Shown here: in pieces, positions 1 to 9,092 of the stretch | How positions within the stretch are numbered: position 1 is the stretch's first letter | Layout: each line of letters opens with the position of its first letter | Notes under the pieces: model-generated | Seen by the model: only the letters and a program-made list of their open reading frames with translations | Told to the model about the DNA's origin: nothing | Databases searched by the model: none | Translations under genes and position numbers: made by a program | Assembly (NCBI RefSeq): GCF_028276765.1 | Contig: NZ_JAPYVU010000001.1 | Coordinates: 1 to 64,000 of the forward strand | Source of the DNA: Sulfurihydrogenibium sp. | GTDB taxonomy: Bacteria; Aquificota; Aquificia; Aquificales; Hydrogenothermaceae | DNA length: 64,000 bases | Reading direction: 5' to 3'

Positions 1-30
1 GCTTCAATTCCTCATAGGTAGGCTACAAAC
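1..30 (-). CRISPR. CRISPR repeat at the edge of an array that extends left of the window
   Basis: Read on the minus strand this 30-mer begins GTTTGTAGCCTACCTATGAG and ends GAATTGAAGC. That is the typical form of a 30-base thermophile CRISPR repeat (GTTT start, GGAATTGAAAC-type end). No second copy occurs to the right, so the array lies to the left of base 1. With this orientation bases 31 onward are on the leader side, and the array is transcribed on the minus strand. The terminal AGC instead of the more usual AAC may be the local consensus or a variant first repeat; one copy cannot tell. No cas gene is in the window. Confidence 0.75.
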
Positions 31-600
31 CCGTTAAATTTTAACTCAAAAATAAATTCGTAAAAACCTTATTCAATTGCCAAGTTGTAAAACATTATAC
101 CAAATTTTTAAAAAATCCGCAAGTTGAAGTTTTTTGCAGCAAACCTCGATATACAGAAAATATATTATTATATTTTATACTTCAACTTCCCATCACAAGT
201 CAACCGCTGAAAGCCACAAACTCAGAAGCCCGCTGCAAATACCACTCCTTAACTTCCCGATCTTAAAAAATTTTAAAACAAAAAATTCTAAATCTTTAAA
301 AATTTAAACACCAAAAAATCCAAAGTCAAAAAGTTTAATTCATCAAATACTTACAACTGCTCTTAAAAAAATTTCTTTCAAACCATCACTACACAAGCTT
401 AAATCAAACATCAAAAAATAAAATCACTTTATCAATACTTTAGCTTCACTAACTGCTAAATCATCTCACCAATTCACCGAGCAATCAATCAAAAATCACT
501 AAACTATTGATAAACCAATCTCCAACGTCTCACGTTTTACGTTTTCACGTAAAATAAGCTTGTGCAGGCTAACCTATTCAATTGTCAATGCACAGTTAAA
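31..600 (-). promoter_or_regulatory. Probable CRISPR leader with a sigma-70-like promoter
   Basis: This is about 570 bases of very A/T-rich DNA with no credible gene, next to the repeat. On the minus strand TTGCGG (122-117), a 17-base spacer and TATAAT (99-94) form a good sigma-70-type promoter. A transcript would start near base 87 and enter the repeat at base 30, which fits a pre-crRNA promoter. A short motif, TATTCAATTG followed by C/T and CA, occurs near 71 and again near 578. Leader identity is inferred from position and promoter direction. Confidence 0.55.
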
Positions 601-662
601 TTAAAAAATTAAAAATGTGGTAATATACAAAAAATTTTTCTACCTGTCAAGCAGATGTATAG

Positions 663-769
663 GGTGTGTTCCAAAATTCTCGTTAGCTTGCCTTCCTGTC
701 ATCCCAAGGCCGAAGGATCTCCTCTTTTTAAATTCTATAAAAACCGCTAATTTCTCACCCCCAAGGTAT
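663..769. repeat. Intergenic repeat, hybrid copy (type-2 left end, type-1 right end)
   Basis: Starts with the type-2 end GTGTGTTCCAAAATTCTCG. It continues through a hairpin core (ATCCC 701-705 against AGGAT 715-719) and finishes with the type-1 end AATTTCTCACCCCCAAGGTA (749-768). The reading frame that crosses it (617-820) has no protein-like composition and is not a gene. Confidence 0.7.
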
Positions 770-816
770 TTATATAAACTATTTTTGATGACAGTAAGGA
801 CAGTTATCAAAATTAC

Positions 817-843
817 ATAAAAATGGAGACCTAAATGGTCCCC
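817..843 (-). terminator. Rho-independent terminator of ppsA
   Basis: On the minus strand, just past the ppsA stop, the RNA reads GGGGACC-AUUUA-GGUCUCC and then AUUUUUAU. This is a seven-pair stem (one G-U) with a five-base loop and a U-rich tail. It sits about 15 bases after the stop codon. Confidence 0.75.
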
Positions 844-857
844 ATATCATTTATCAA

Positions 858-3287
858 TTAATTTAAACCGAGTTTTTTCTCTATTTCGTAGATTGCTTTC
901 GTTGTTTTGATGATAGAGTCAGGGTTAATTGAAATTGTATCTATTCCTTGTTCTACTAAGAATTGTGCAAAGTCTGGGAAGTCAGAAGGACCTTGACCAC
1001 AGATTCCGATTTTCTTTCCTTTTTCTTTTGCTACTTTAATTACTTGAGAAATCATTCTTTTTACAGCTTCGTTTCTTTCGTCGTATAAGTGCGCAACAAG
1101 TGCAGAGTCTCTATCTAATCCAAGTGTGAGTTGTGTTAAGTCGTTTGAACCGATAGAAAATCCATCAAAGTATTCAGCAAATTGGTCAGCCAAGATTACG
1201 TTTGATGGTAATTCACACATTACATAAACTTGTAATCCGTTTTCACCCTTTTTAAGTCCGTACTCTTCCATAACTTCTAAAACTTTCTTAGCTTCTTCCG
1301 GTGTTCTGCAGAATGGAACCATTACGATGACGTTTTTAAGACCCATTTTGTTTCTTACTCTTAAAATTGCTTTACATTCAAGCCCAAATGCTGGTTTGAA
1401 AAATTCAGAATAATATCTTGATGCTCCTCTAAATCCAATCATTGGGTTTTCTTCTTCTGGCTCAAAGTATTTTCCACCTATAAGGTTTGCATATTCGTTT
1501 GATTTAAAGTCAGAGAATCTAACAATAACCGGCTTAGGATAGAAAGCGGCAGCAATTTTAGCTATACCATAGGAAAGTTTTTTAATATAGTACTCTTCTT
1601 TGTTTTCATATCCAAATGTTTTATCTTCAATAATTTCAGCTAATTCTGGGTCTTTCTGCTTGATTTCATCAAATCTTATTAAAGCTAATGGATGGATTGA
1701 GATATAGTTATTGATAATAAACTCTTCTCTTGCAAGACCAACGCCTGCGTTTGGTAGGAATGAGAAGTCAAATGCTCCTTCTGGTGATGCAACGTTCATC
1801 ATTATTGGAGTTTTAGTTTTTGGTAAATCTTTTAAGTCAAACTCTTCTACTTCAAACTCTATTTTTCCTTCGTATACATAGCCCCTTTCACCTTCCGCAC
1901 AAGAAACGGTAACTTCTCTTCCGTTTTCAAGTACTTCTGTTGCATTTCCTGCTCCAACCACTGCCGGAACGCCAAGCTCTCTCGCTACAATTGCTGCGTG
2001 GCAAGTTCTTCCACCTTTATTTGTTACTATTGCAGCCGCTTTTTTCATGATTGGTTCCCAGTCCGGGTCTGTCATATCTGTAACAAGAACCTCTCCTGCT
2101 TGAAACTCTTTTGCATCTTCTAAATCGTGTAGTATCCTTACTTTTCCAAAGGCTACTTTATCACCTACCGCTATACCTTCTAAGATTCTTTTCTTAATTC
2201 TTTCCTCGTAGGGTTCTGTTATTTTGTATGTGATTATCTTAGAATGGTCTTTTCTTGAATGGATTGTTTCTGGTCTTGCCTGAACTACAAACAACTCATT
2301 TAACTCTCCATCTTTTGCCCATTCTACGTCCATAGGTGTCCATTTTCCGTACTTGTTTGTATAGTACTCTTCTATTGCCATTACCCATCTTGCAAGCTTT
2401 AAAACTTCATGGTCTTCAAGACAGAATTTAGCCTGTTCTTCTTTAGAAACTGCTACAATTTTTGTTCTTTCATCCGGGTCTGTTCCGTAAACCATTTTAT
2501 GTGTCTTTCTTCCAAGTTTTTTCTCTATAATTGCTTCATATCCTTCTTTTAGGGTTGGCTTAAATACTAAGAATTCATCCGGAGTAACTGCACCTTGAAC
2601 TACCATCTCACCAAGCCCGTAAGATGCATTTATTAAAACTACATCTTTAAATCCACTGTCAGAGTCTATGGAGAATGAAACACCGGATGCTGCAAGGTCA
2701 GACCTAACCATCTTTTGTACACCTACAGCAAGCCCTATTGCGAAGTGGTCAAATTTAAATGCCTCTCTGTAAGAAATAGCTCTATCTGTAAATAAAGATG
2801 CAAAACAGCTTCTTATAGCTGATAGTAATGTCTCATCACCTTTGATATTTAAGTATGTGTCTTGCTGACCTGCAAAGGACGCGTTTGGCAAGTCTTCAGC
2901 AGTAGAAGAAGACCTTACAGCAACGTCAACTCTAAACTGACCATACATTTTGCTTAATTCTTCATATGCTTTTAGTATCTCATTTTTTAAATCCTCCGGA
3001 AACTGTCCACCTTTAATTAGTTCTCTTACTGTTAAACCTCTTCTTGATAAATCTTCAATGTTATTTGGGTCTAAACCTGCTAAAATTTCACGAATTTTGT
3101 CTCTTAGATTGTTGTAATCAATAAAGTAATGATAAGCTTTAGATGTTACAACAAAACCCATTGGAATTTTTACACCGATAGATGAAAGTCCTTTGATCAT
3201 CTCACCAAGAGATGCGTTTTTACCACCTACTAACTCTACGTCCTCCATACTCACTTCGTTAAGCCACATTACAAGCTTTTTAGCCAT
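858..3287 (-). CDS. ppsA: Phosphoenolpyruvate synthase
   Basis: Converts pyruvate, ATP and water to PEP, AMP and phosphate in the cytosol. In an autotroph using the reductive TCA cycle this is the entry to gluconeogenesis. The 809 residues match the family length. The N-terminal ATP-grasp half carries VGGKNASLGEM near residue 20 and the arginine-rich SSSTAEDLPNASFAGQQ segment. The swivelling phosphohistidine domain has GGRTCHAAI with His430. The C-terminal TIM barrel has GSNDLTQLTLGLDRD and GICGQG with Cys763. A GGAGG site lies 9 bases before the ATG. It is last in a glyQ-glyS-ppsA run, 5 bases after glyS, and is followed by a strong terminator. Confidence 0.96.
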   Translation of the reverse strand: MAKKLVMWLNEVSMEDVELVGGKNASLGEMIKGLSSIGVKIPMGFVVTSKAYHYFIDYNNLRDKIREILAGLDPNNIEDLSRRGLTVRELIKGGQFPEDLKNEILKAYEELSKMYGQFRVDVAVRSSSTAEDLPNASFAGQQDTYLNIKGDETLLSAIRSCFASLFTDRAISYREAFKFDHFAIGLAVGVQKMVRSDLAASGVSFSIDSDSGFKDVVLINASYGLGEMVVQGAVTPDEFLVFKPTLKEGYEAIIEKKLGRKTHKMVYGTDPDERTKIVAVSKEEQAKFCLEDHEVLKLARWVMAIEEYYTNKYGKWTPMDVEWAKDGELNELFVVQARPETIHSRKDHSKIITYKITEPYEERIKKRILEGIAVGDKVAFGKVRILHDLEDAKEFQAGEVLVTDMTDPDWEPIMKKAAAIVTNKGGRTCHAAIVARELGVPAVVGAGNATEVLENGREVTVSCAEGERGYVYEGKIEFEVEEFDLKDLPKTKTPIMMNVASPEGAFDFSFLPNAGVGLAREEFIINNYISIHPLALIRFDEIKQKDPELAEIIEDKTFGYENKEEYYIKKLSYGIAKIAAAFYPKPVIVRFSDFKSNEYANLIGGKYFEPEEENPMIGFRGASRYYSEFFKPAFGLECKAILRVRNKMGLKNVIVMVPFCRTPEEAKKVLEVMEEYGLKKGENGLQVYVMCELPSNVILADQFAEYFDGFSIGSNDLTQLTLGLDRDSALVAHLYDERNEAVKRMISQVIKVAKEKGKKIGICGQGPSDFPDFAQFLVEQGIDTISINPDSIIKTTKAIYEIEKKLGLN

Positions 3288-3292
3288 TTTGG

Positions 3293-5329
3293 TTAACCTC
3301 CAATTAATTTTGTAAAATCTGCTATATTTCTAAATAAATCGTTGATTTCTTTCAACAGGCTTAGTCTGTTATTTTTAAGTTTTTCATCTTCTACCATTAT
3401 CATAACATTGTCAAAAAATCTGTCTATGTATGGCTTTAATTCAAGCATTAATCCTAAGGCTTTATCGTAATCTTTGTTTTCAATAAACTGTTTAAATTTA
3501 TCTTTTATTCCTATAAATTTTTTGTAAAGCTCTTTCTCTGGTTCTGATACTAATAAATTTACATCAGCGTTTGAAAATTTAAAATCTTCTGGAATGATAT
3601 TTCCAACTCTTTTAAATACCATTATCACGTTTTCATAGTCTGGCAGGTTTCTTAGTTGTGATAATGCCTTTACTTTTAGATAATTTCTGTATATATTTCC
3701 ATCTTTTAAAGATAATACAGCATTTATAATGTCAGTCTTGTAGCCTTTTGATTGTAGATAGCTTTCTAATCTTGAAAGTATAAAATCTAAAATACTTTCA
3801 TCATCTATGATTTTTCTTAAATCTAAATCTATCTCTTTCTCAACTAAAAGCCTTACTATTCCTATTGCGTTTCTTCTTATTCCAAATGGGTCGGCTGATG
3901 GTTTTGGAAGCTCTCCAATTTTTATGAAAGAAATTACAGTATCAAGTTTATCTGCCAGTGCAAGAAGCGTTCCAAGGTTTGTTTCTGGAATGTTGTCTTC
4001 TGCTGTTTTTGGAAGGTAATGCTCATAGATTGCTTTTGATATTTCTTCCTCTTCTCCTTGCTTTTGGCTATAATACATTCCCATTATGCCTTGTAGCTCG
4101 TCAAACTCTTTTACCATTTCTGTAAGTAAATCAGCCTTAGATAGCATAACAGCTCTTTTTATTTTTTCAGTATCTTTATATCCGATTAAATCGGCTAATT
4201 TTAAAGCCAATTTTAAGTTTCTCAATACTTTGTCATACATAGAGCCAAGCTTTTCATGAAACTGAATGCCTTTAAGCTTTTCTATATTATCATCAAGTTT
4301 TTTCTTTAAGTCTTCTTTATAGAAGAATAAAGCATCTTCTAATCTTGCTCTTAAAACTTTTTCATAGCCGTTTTTTACTATATCCCTATCTTTTACTGCA
4401 TTGTTTGAAAAAGCAAGAAATTTTGGAATTAACTTTCCATCTTTTTCAAAGTTTAGATATCTTTGATGATACTTACAAACAGTAATGATAACTTCTTTTG
4501 GAAGTATAAGATATTCTGGTGAAAAATCTCCTACTATGCCAACCGGGAACTCTGTTAAACATGTTATTTCATCAATAAGCTCATCGTCTTCTATAATGCT
4601 TGCGTTTAACTGTCTTGCAAAGCCTTCGTACTGGGTTTTAATTGAGTGTTTTCTGTCTTCAAAGTTTGCTATTATGTATCCAAGCTTTGTGATTTCTTCA
4701 TAGTCGTTTGCATGGTTTATATCTTTTCTTTCTCCTCTTCCAATCGGCTTTGTCATAAATCTGTGAAGATAGGTAAATCTATCTGCTTTAACTGATGCTA
4801 CTTCAAATTCTATAACTTTATCATCTAACAAAGAAATTATCCATCTTATTGGTCTTGGAAATCTGTAATCTGAGTTATTCCATTTCATAGATTTAAGCTG
4901 TGGAAATTGATTAAACAGCTGTGGGATTTTGTGTTTGATAAATGATTCTAAGCTTTCTCCTTCTTTTTCTATGGTAGCTCCTAAGTACTCGCCTTTTTCT
5001 GTTGTGATTTTTTCAAGCTTTTCAAGTGGTATACTGTTTTTTTCTGCAAAAGATAATGCTGCTTTTGTAAATCTACCTTCACTGTCAACGGCTACCTTGT
5101 ATGGAGGTCCAATTAGTGTAATTTTTTGATTATCTTGTTTTTCTTTAAGATTTTTTATTAAGACCGCCAATCTTCTTGGCGTTGCATATATTTTTATGTT
5201 TTCTGGAGACTCGTAAATAAAAAAGTCTTTAAATGCCTGATTTACATATTCTTTTAAAAATTCTTTGTACGTTAGTATAGCTTTTGGTGGAAGCTCTTCA
5301 CACCCTATTTCAAGCAGATAAGACTTCAT
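3293..5329 (-). CDS. glyS: Glycyl-tRNA synthetase beta subunit
   Basis: Beta chain of the bacterial alpha2beta2 glycyl-tRNA synthetase; it supplies tRNA recognition. It opens with [15 protein letters not shown], the family's near-invariant N-terminus. Inside are the APRRLAV and FPRPIRWI motifs and an HD-like central region. The length of 678 residues is normal. Two ATGs are adjacent (5332 and 5329); the second is chosen because AGGAG is then 5 bases away rather than 2. The 5' end overlaps the end of glyQ by about 20 bases, as expected for subunits made in equal amounts. The next gene is ppsA. Confidence 0.95.
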   Translation of the reverse strand: MKSYLLEIGCEELPPKAILTYKEFLKEYVNQAFKDFFIYESPENIKIYATPRRLAVLIKNLKEKQDNQKITLIGPPYKVAVDSEGRFTKAALSFAEKNSIPLEKLEKITTEKGEYLGATIEKEGESLESFIKHKIPQLFNQFPQLKSMKWNNSDYRFPRPIRWIISLLDDKVIEFEVASVKADRFTYLHRFMTKPIGRGERKDINHANDYEEITKLGYIIANFEDRKHSIKTQYEGFARQLNASIIEDDELIDEITCLTEFPVGIVGDFSPEYLILPKEVIITVCKYHQRYLNFEKDGKLIPKFLAFSNNAVKDRDIVKNGYEKVLRARLEDALFFYKEDLKKKLDDNIEKLKGIQFHEKLGSMYDKVLRNLKLALKLADLIGYKDTEKIKRAVMLSKADLLTEMVKEFDELQGIMGMYYSQKQGEEEEISKAIYEHYLPKTAEDNIPETNLGTLLALADKLDTVISFIKIGELPKPSADPFGIRRNAIGIVRLLVEKEIDLDLRKIIDDESILDFILSRLESYLQSKGYKTDIINAVLSLKDGNIYRNYLKVKALSQLRNLPDYENVIMVFKRVGNIIPEDFKFSNADVNLLVSEPEKELYKKFIGIKDKFKQFIENKDYDKALGLMLELKPYIDRFFDNVMIMVEDEKLKNNRLSLLKEINDLFRNIADFTKLIGG

Positions 5330-6203
5330 CATTTCTCCTTTTTATAAGTGGATATCCAAGCTCTTCTCTGTGTTTTACAAATGCTTTTGCACATTCTCTT
5401 GCAAGATTTCTAACTCTTGCAATATATCTTGCCCTCTCATTAACAGATAATGCACCTCTTGCATCAAGCAAGTTAAATGTATGCGAACATTTTAAAGCAT
5501 AATCATAAGCCGGGATAGGTAAGTTTAAAGATATAAGTTTGTATCCTTCCTGTTCATACATATCAAAGGTTTTGATAAGAAAATCTACATCTATAACTTC
5601 AAAGTTGTGAATAGACCATTGTCTTTCTGCTTCTTTATAGATATCTCCGTATGTTAAACCTTCTGCCCAAACTATGTCATAAACGCTATCTTTGCCTTGT
5701 AAATAGGTTGCTATTCTTTCAAGTCCGTAGGTGATTTCTACGCTGATTTCCGGTAAATCTAAGCTTCCTGCTTGTTGGAAGTATGTAAACTGGGTTATTT
5801 CCATACCGTCAAGCCAAACTTCCCAACCAAGCCCCCAAGCTCCAAGTGTCGGACTTTCCCAATCATCTTCAACAAATCTAATATCATGCTTTGTAAGGTC
5901 TATACCAAGAGCTTGTAAGCTTTCAAGGTATAACTCTTGCGGATTTTCCGGCGTTGGTTTTAGTATTACTTGAAATTGATAGTAATGTTGAAGCCTGTTT
6001 GGATTTTCTCCATATCTTCCATCTTTTGGTCTTCTTGATGGTTCAACGTAGCAAACATTCCAAGGTTCAGGTCCAAGAACTCTTAAAAAGGTTGCCGGAT
6101 TCATCGTTCCAGCACCAACTTCTATGTCATAAGGCTGCCATAGAATACAGCCCTTTTCTACCCAGAATTTTTGGAGAGTCATAATTATATCTTGAAATGT
6201 CAT
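5310..6203 (-). CDS. glyQ: Glycyl-tRNA synthetase alpha subunit
   Basis: Catalytic alpha chain of the alpha2beta2 glycyl-tRNA synthetase, a class II enzyme. The 297 residues include the family start ([19 protein letters not shown]), the [19 protein letters not shown] segment and [18 protein letters not shown]. These form the glycyl-adenylate site. It is the first gene of glyQ-glyS-ppsA and overlaps glyS. The upstream 50 bases are A/T-rich and then meet a type-1 intergenic repeat at 6257, so the promoter must lie in or next to that repeat. Confidence 0.96.
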   Translation of the reverse strand: MTFQDIIMTLQKFWVEKGCILWQPYDIEVGAGTMNPATFLRVLGPEPWNVCYVEPSRRPKDGRYGENPNRLQHYYQFQVILKPTPENPQELYLESLQALGIDLTKHDIRFVEDDWESPTLGAWGLGWEVWLDGMEITQFTYFQQAGSLDLPEISVEITYGLERIATYLQGKDSVYDIVWAEGLTYGDIYKEAERQWSIHNFEVIDVDFLIKTFDMYEQEGYKLISLNLPIPAYDYALKCSHTFNLLDARGALSVNERARYIARVRNLARECAKAFVKHREELGYPLIKRRNDEVLSA

Positions 6204-6256
6204 TTAGTATCTCCATTTTGATATTTAAGGTTAAAATATTTTAACATAGTTTGATG

Positions 6257-6438
6257 ATACCTCGAGTGAGAAATTAGCGGTTTTTATAGAATTTAAAAAT
6301 GAGATCCTTCGGCCTTACGGCTTCAGGATGACGAAGAAAACTTGATAATCACATACTTGACTACGGGCAACCCATATTTGTCATTCTGCAGCCGGCGAAG
6401 AATCTCATGCTTTTATTGAATTTCTCACCCCGAGGTAT
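6257..6438. repeat. Complete type-1 intergenic repeat (MITE-like), best copy
   Basis: About 182 bases bounded by ATACCTCGAGTGAGAAATT (6257-6275) and its imperfect inverse AATTTCTCACCCCGAGGTAT (6419-6438). Inside each end is a hairpin core, facing inward: ATCCT/AGGAT at 6304-6329 and ATTCT/AGAAT at 6383-6403. The inverted similarity runs about 50 bases from each end. There is no reading frame inside. The structure resembles a non-autonomous transposable element; no clear target duplication is visible. Confidence 0.8.
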
Positions 6439-6454
6439 TAGTAATATTTAGGTA

Positions 6455-6493
6455 GAATTTTAAAATGGAGATCTTTCGGAAAGTCTTTAAGAT
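6455..6493. repeat. Truncated copy of the repeat core
   Basis: Contains AGAATTTTAAAATGGAG followed by a hairpin core with a third paired version of the stem, ATCTT (6471-6475) and AAGAT (6489-6493). It lies just after the recJ stop. On the minus strand it could act as a hairpin at the 3' end of recJ mRNA. Confidence 0.5.
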
Positions 6494-6509
6494 GGCACAA
6501 TACGAGAAA

Positions 6510-8237
6510 TCACTTAACAATCTTTAGGTCATCTATAACAAAATCTAAATTTTCAAAACCTTTGTAATAATTAATCTCGGGAGTATAGACGATGTCTATT
6601 ACCATACCAACGCTTAATTTATCCAATAATTCTTTGGCTTTCCAGCTTTTGGCATTAAAGATATTTTTATTCTCATCTTTTAAGTTTAAAATTAGCAAAT
6701 TCTTAGCCGGATTTGTAAAAAACTCAATCTTTAAATTTCTTGCCAAGAACTTCGGTATAGGGTTTTTCTCTCCAAATGGTTGTAAGGTATAAATTTCTTT
6801 AACTTTTTCAGTAGTCCAATAAGACATCGGAACTTCCATGTCTATCTCTTTAACTGCCCATGGTTTTTCTTCTGCAACCTCTTCAACTGCTTGGTTTAAT
6901 CTTTCTTTTAATTCAGGTATCAAATTTGTTTTTAAAGACATTCCAGCTGCCATTGAATGTCCACCGAATTTATCGAATAAATCTCTACATTTATCTAAGG
7001 CTTTGTATATATTTACTTTTGAAACGCTTCTTGCTGAACCTACTGCTTTTCCGTTGTTTACAGATAAAATCACAGAGGGTAATTTATACTTTTCTGTTAA
7101 TTTTCCTGCCGCTATTCCAACTACTCCGCTGTGCCAACCTTCCTTTCCTATTACTATCACGTTTTTTAGATCTTGCTTTTGCAACTCTTTTTCTGCTTCA
7201 GATATTACATTGTCTGTAAGTCTTTGTCTTTTTTTATTTAGATTTTCAAGTTCTATTGCCAATACATTTGCTCTTGATTGGTCTCTCGTGATTAAAAGCT
7301 TTACAGAATTTCTAGCATCTGCTAATCTTCCCGATGCATTAATCCTTGGTCCTATTATAAAGCCTATATCCTGAGATGTTAACTCTTTTTTTACCCGTGC
7401 AACGTTTAAAAGCTCTTTAATTCCAGCTCTTTTTTGCTTATTTAACTCTTCAAGACCGATCTTTACCATAACTCTATTTATAAAAGACATAGGAACAACG
7501 TCTGCTACAGTTCCTATTGCCACAATATCTAAATAATCTCTAAGCTTTATATCAATGTTTAAAAGTCTTCTTATAATCGCTATCAAGTAAAACGCTATTC
7601 CTACCGTTGCTAAATGTTTAAAAAGTGGATTTATCAGCTTGTCTGAATAAAATTTTGGATTTATGATATTTATTTTTTCACTTAAAAATGGTGGTGTGTA
7701 GTTTTGCCAAAGATGGGAAGGTTCGTGATGGTCCAAAACAAACACTTCAAATCCTAAGCTTTTTGCATAGAATAGCTCATCAAAAGCATTGGTTCCGCTA
7801 TCACATACGATTAATACTTTGCCATGCTGAGATAGTTTTTTAATTGCTTCTTTATTTAGCCCATAACCTTCTGAAAATCTGCTTGGAATGTAATATTTTG
7901 CATTTACGCCCAAATCTCTGAAAAAGTTTATAAGTAATGATGTGCTTGTGATACCGTCTGCATCGTAATCTCCATATACAACGATTGGGGTTTTTCTTTT
8001 GATATGCTCTGCAAGTTTTAAAGCTATCTCTTCAAGACTGTAAAAGTAAGAAGGATTTACAAGATTTTTTAATTCTGGAAGGATGTAATCTTGAGAAAAA
8101 TCTTTATCAAATAGGTCTCTTCTATTGTATAAAACCTGTGCAAATATTTTTCCGTACTTTTTTACTAAAAAGTCCGGTGCTGGGTTTGTTTTTGATAAAT
8201 CTATCCACTGATAGCCTGAAATTCCTACTTCCATCAA
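6510..8237 (-). CDS. recJ: Single-stranded-DNA-specific exonuclease RecJ
   Basis: A 5'-3' single-strand exonuclease of the DHH family, used in recombination and base-excision repair with Mn2+ or Mg2+. The 575 residues carry the motifs in order: VYGDYDADGITST (motif I), a cluster with VCDSGTNAFDE, VLDHHEPS (the DHH motif, near residue 168), GTVADVVPM, and GPRINASGRLADA. The DHHA1 part has GWHSGVVGIAAGKL and GGHSMAAGMSL. The start has no strong Shine-Dalgarno and overlaps the preceding gene by 4 bases (ATGA type), so it is probably translated by coupling. Confidence 0.95.
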   Translation of the reverse strand: MMEVGISGYQWIDLSKTNPAPDFLVKKYGKIFAQVLYNRRDLFDKDFSQDYILPELKNLVNPSYFYSLEEIALKLAEHIKRKTPIVVYGDYDADGITSTSLLINFFRDLGVNAKYYIPSRFSEGYGLNKEAIKKLSQHGKVLIVCDSGTNAFDELFYAKSLGFEVFVLDHHEPSHLWQNYTPPFLSEKINIINPKFYSDKLINPLFKHLATVGIAFYLIAIIRRLLNIDIKLRDYLDIVAIGTVADVVPMSFINRVMVKIGLEELNKQKRAGIKELLNVARVKKELTSQDIGFIIGPRINASGRLADARNSVKLLITRDQSRANVLAIELENLNKKRQRLTDNVISEAEKELQKQDLKNVIVIGKEGWHSGVVGIAAGKLTEKYKLPSVILSVNNGKAVGSARSVSKVNIYKALDKCRDLFDKFGGHSMAAGMSLKTNLIPELKERLNQAVEEVAEEKPWAVKEIDMEVPMSYWTTEKVKEIYTLQPFGEKNPIPKFLARNLKIEFFTNPAKNLLILNLKDENKNIFNAKSWKAKELLDKLSVGMVIDIVYTPEINYYKGFENLDFVIDDLKIVK

Positions 8238-8482
8238 TTATCTCTCTTCTTTGTAAATTTTAAAAGCTCACCATTGTTTGCGTCAATAGTTACGTATCCT
8301 TTATCTCCATAAACTTTAAAATAACACTCACCTTTTCTTGATTTGCTTAACTTTACAGAATGTATAGTTCCAACGTATGGACCTGCAATATCTTCAACCT
8401 TAGATACACTTAGATTCGGCTTACATTCTTCTGCATTTACAGAAAAAGCTAAAATTAGTACTGCAAGAATTTTTTTAATCAT
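8234..8482 (-). CDS. Small secreted protein with PepSY-like C-terminus
   Basis: An 82-residue protein. The first 17 residues (MIKKILAVLILAFSVNA) look like a signal peptide, giving a mature periplasmic protein of about 65 residues. The end, GYVTIDANNGELLKFTKK, resembles the PepSY pattern of a beta hairpin with DxxTGE-like turn, seen in small inhibitor or heme-handling proteins. The open frame extends 24 codons further up, but this ATG has GAGAGG at a good distance and begins the signal peptide. It is joined to recJ by a 4-base overlap, an unlikely functional partner. The specific role is unknown. Confidence 0.7.
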   Translation of the reverse strand: MIKKILAVLILAFSVNAEECKPNLSVSKVEDIAGPYVGTIHSVKLSKSRKGECYFKVYGDKGYVTIDANNGELLKFTKKRDN

Positions 8483-8624
8483 GATATAATACCTCTCAAG
8501 GATTTTACGTAATATAAATAGAATATCATATTTTTGAGATAAACTTTTCAGCAAGCTTGTAAGGTTTTAGTTTTAAACTTCTATTTTAAGATGTAAGAAT
8601 GAAAGTATTAAATATAATATCCTC

Positions 8625-8803
8625 GATACGTCGCGTGAGAAATTTAACAAAAACATGAGATTCTTCGCTTACGCTCAGAATGACAATTTTGGTTTTTTTG
8701 AATCAGTCTCATAGAAAAGCATAAAAGAGTATCAAATCAGAGACTAGTTCTTAAACCTATCTGGCTATTTATTTGTTATCTGAGGCTGTAAGCCGAAGGA
8801 TCT
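8625..8803. repeat. Type-1 repeat interrupted by an IS end fragment
   Basis: Begins with the type-1 end GATACGTCGCGTGAGAAATTT, then a hairpin core ATTCT/AGAAT (8660-8681). After an IS200/IS605-type end fragment (8715-8749) a second core follows, with a strong inner stem GGCT-GTA-AGCC (8784-8796) ahead of AGGAT. The right terminal repeat is missing. It fills most of the gap between the small secreted gene and the zinc-ribbon gene. Confidence 0.6.
8715..8749 (-). mobile_element. Solo left-end remnant of the TnpB element found at 48286
   Basis: The reverse complement starts AACTAGTCTCTGATTTGATA and continues ACTCTTTTATG. It matches the left end of the element in nfo (48287-48321) over about 35 bases with two or three differences. 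No transposase sequence accompanies it, so this is a remnant end. It sits between two cores of an intergenic repeat. Confidence 0.65.
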
Positions 8804-8852
8804 TCTCTTTAAATGTCATATATCCGCCTTCACACGTCACGCTATTTATTTC

Positions 8853-9035
8853 TTAACCATCATCCGGTAAAGATTCGTCATATCCCCATTTTTCATTTAT
8901 TTCCGTCCTTTCTCTTTCTTCCCAGCAGTTAGCACAAAAAAACAAACCTTCTATATTAGGGTCTTCTTTTAGATTTTTCTTTGAACCGCACTTGAAGCAT
9001 TCTTTTTCTTCGAAAAATTTCTTTTCTTCTTGCAT
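8853..9035 (-). CDS. Small zinc-ribbon protein
   Basis: A 60-residue acidic protein. It has a CxxC pair (ECFKCGS) and a second CxxC (FFCANCWEE) 17 residues later, the spacing of a treble-clef or zinc-ribbon knuckle. The chosen ATG (MQEEKKFF) has AGGTGA 5 bases upstream; a longer frame begins 10 codons earlier with an unlikely sequence. It is divergent from the globin sensor gene at 9093, with only 57 bases between the two starts, so they may share a control region. Function not recognised. Confidence 0.6.
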   Translation of the reverse strand: MQEEKKFFEEKECFKCGSKKNLKEDPNIEGLFFCANCWEERERTEINEKWGYDESLPDDG

Positions 9036-9092
9036 AATTTCACCTGCAAGATATATAATTACCACAAATTAATCCTACCGAGGAATTTTGTA

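Noticed and set aside
617-820. 67-codon open frame before ppsA
   Set aside because: It runs through a hybrid intergenic repeat; the same sequence elsewhere has no conserved frame.
6838-7374. 178-codon open frame on the plus strand
   Set aside because: It is antisense to recJ, which has all expected motifs. The translation is low-complexity (F, S, L rich) as expected from the complement of a Lys/Glu-rich gene.
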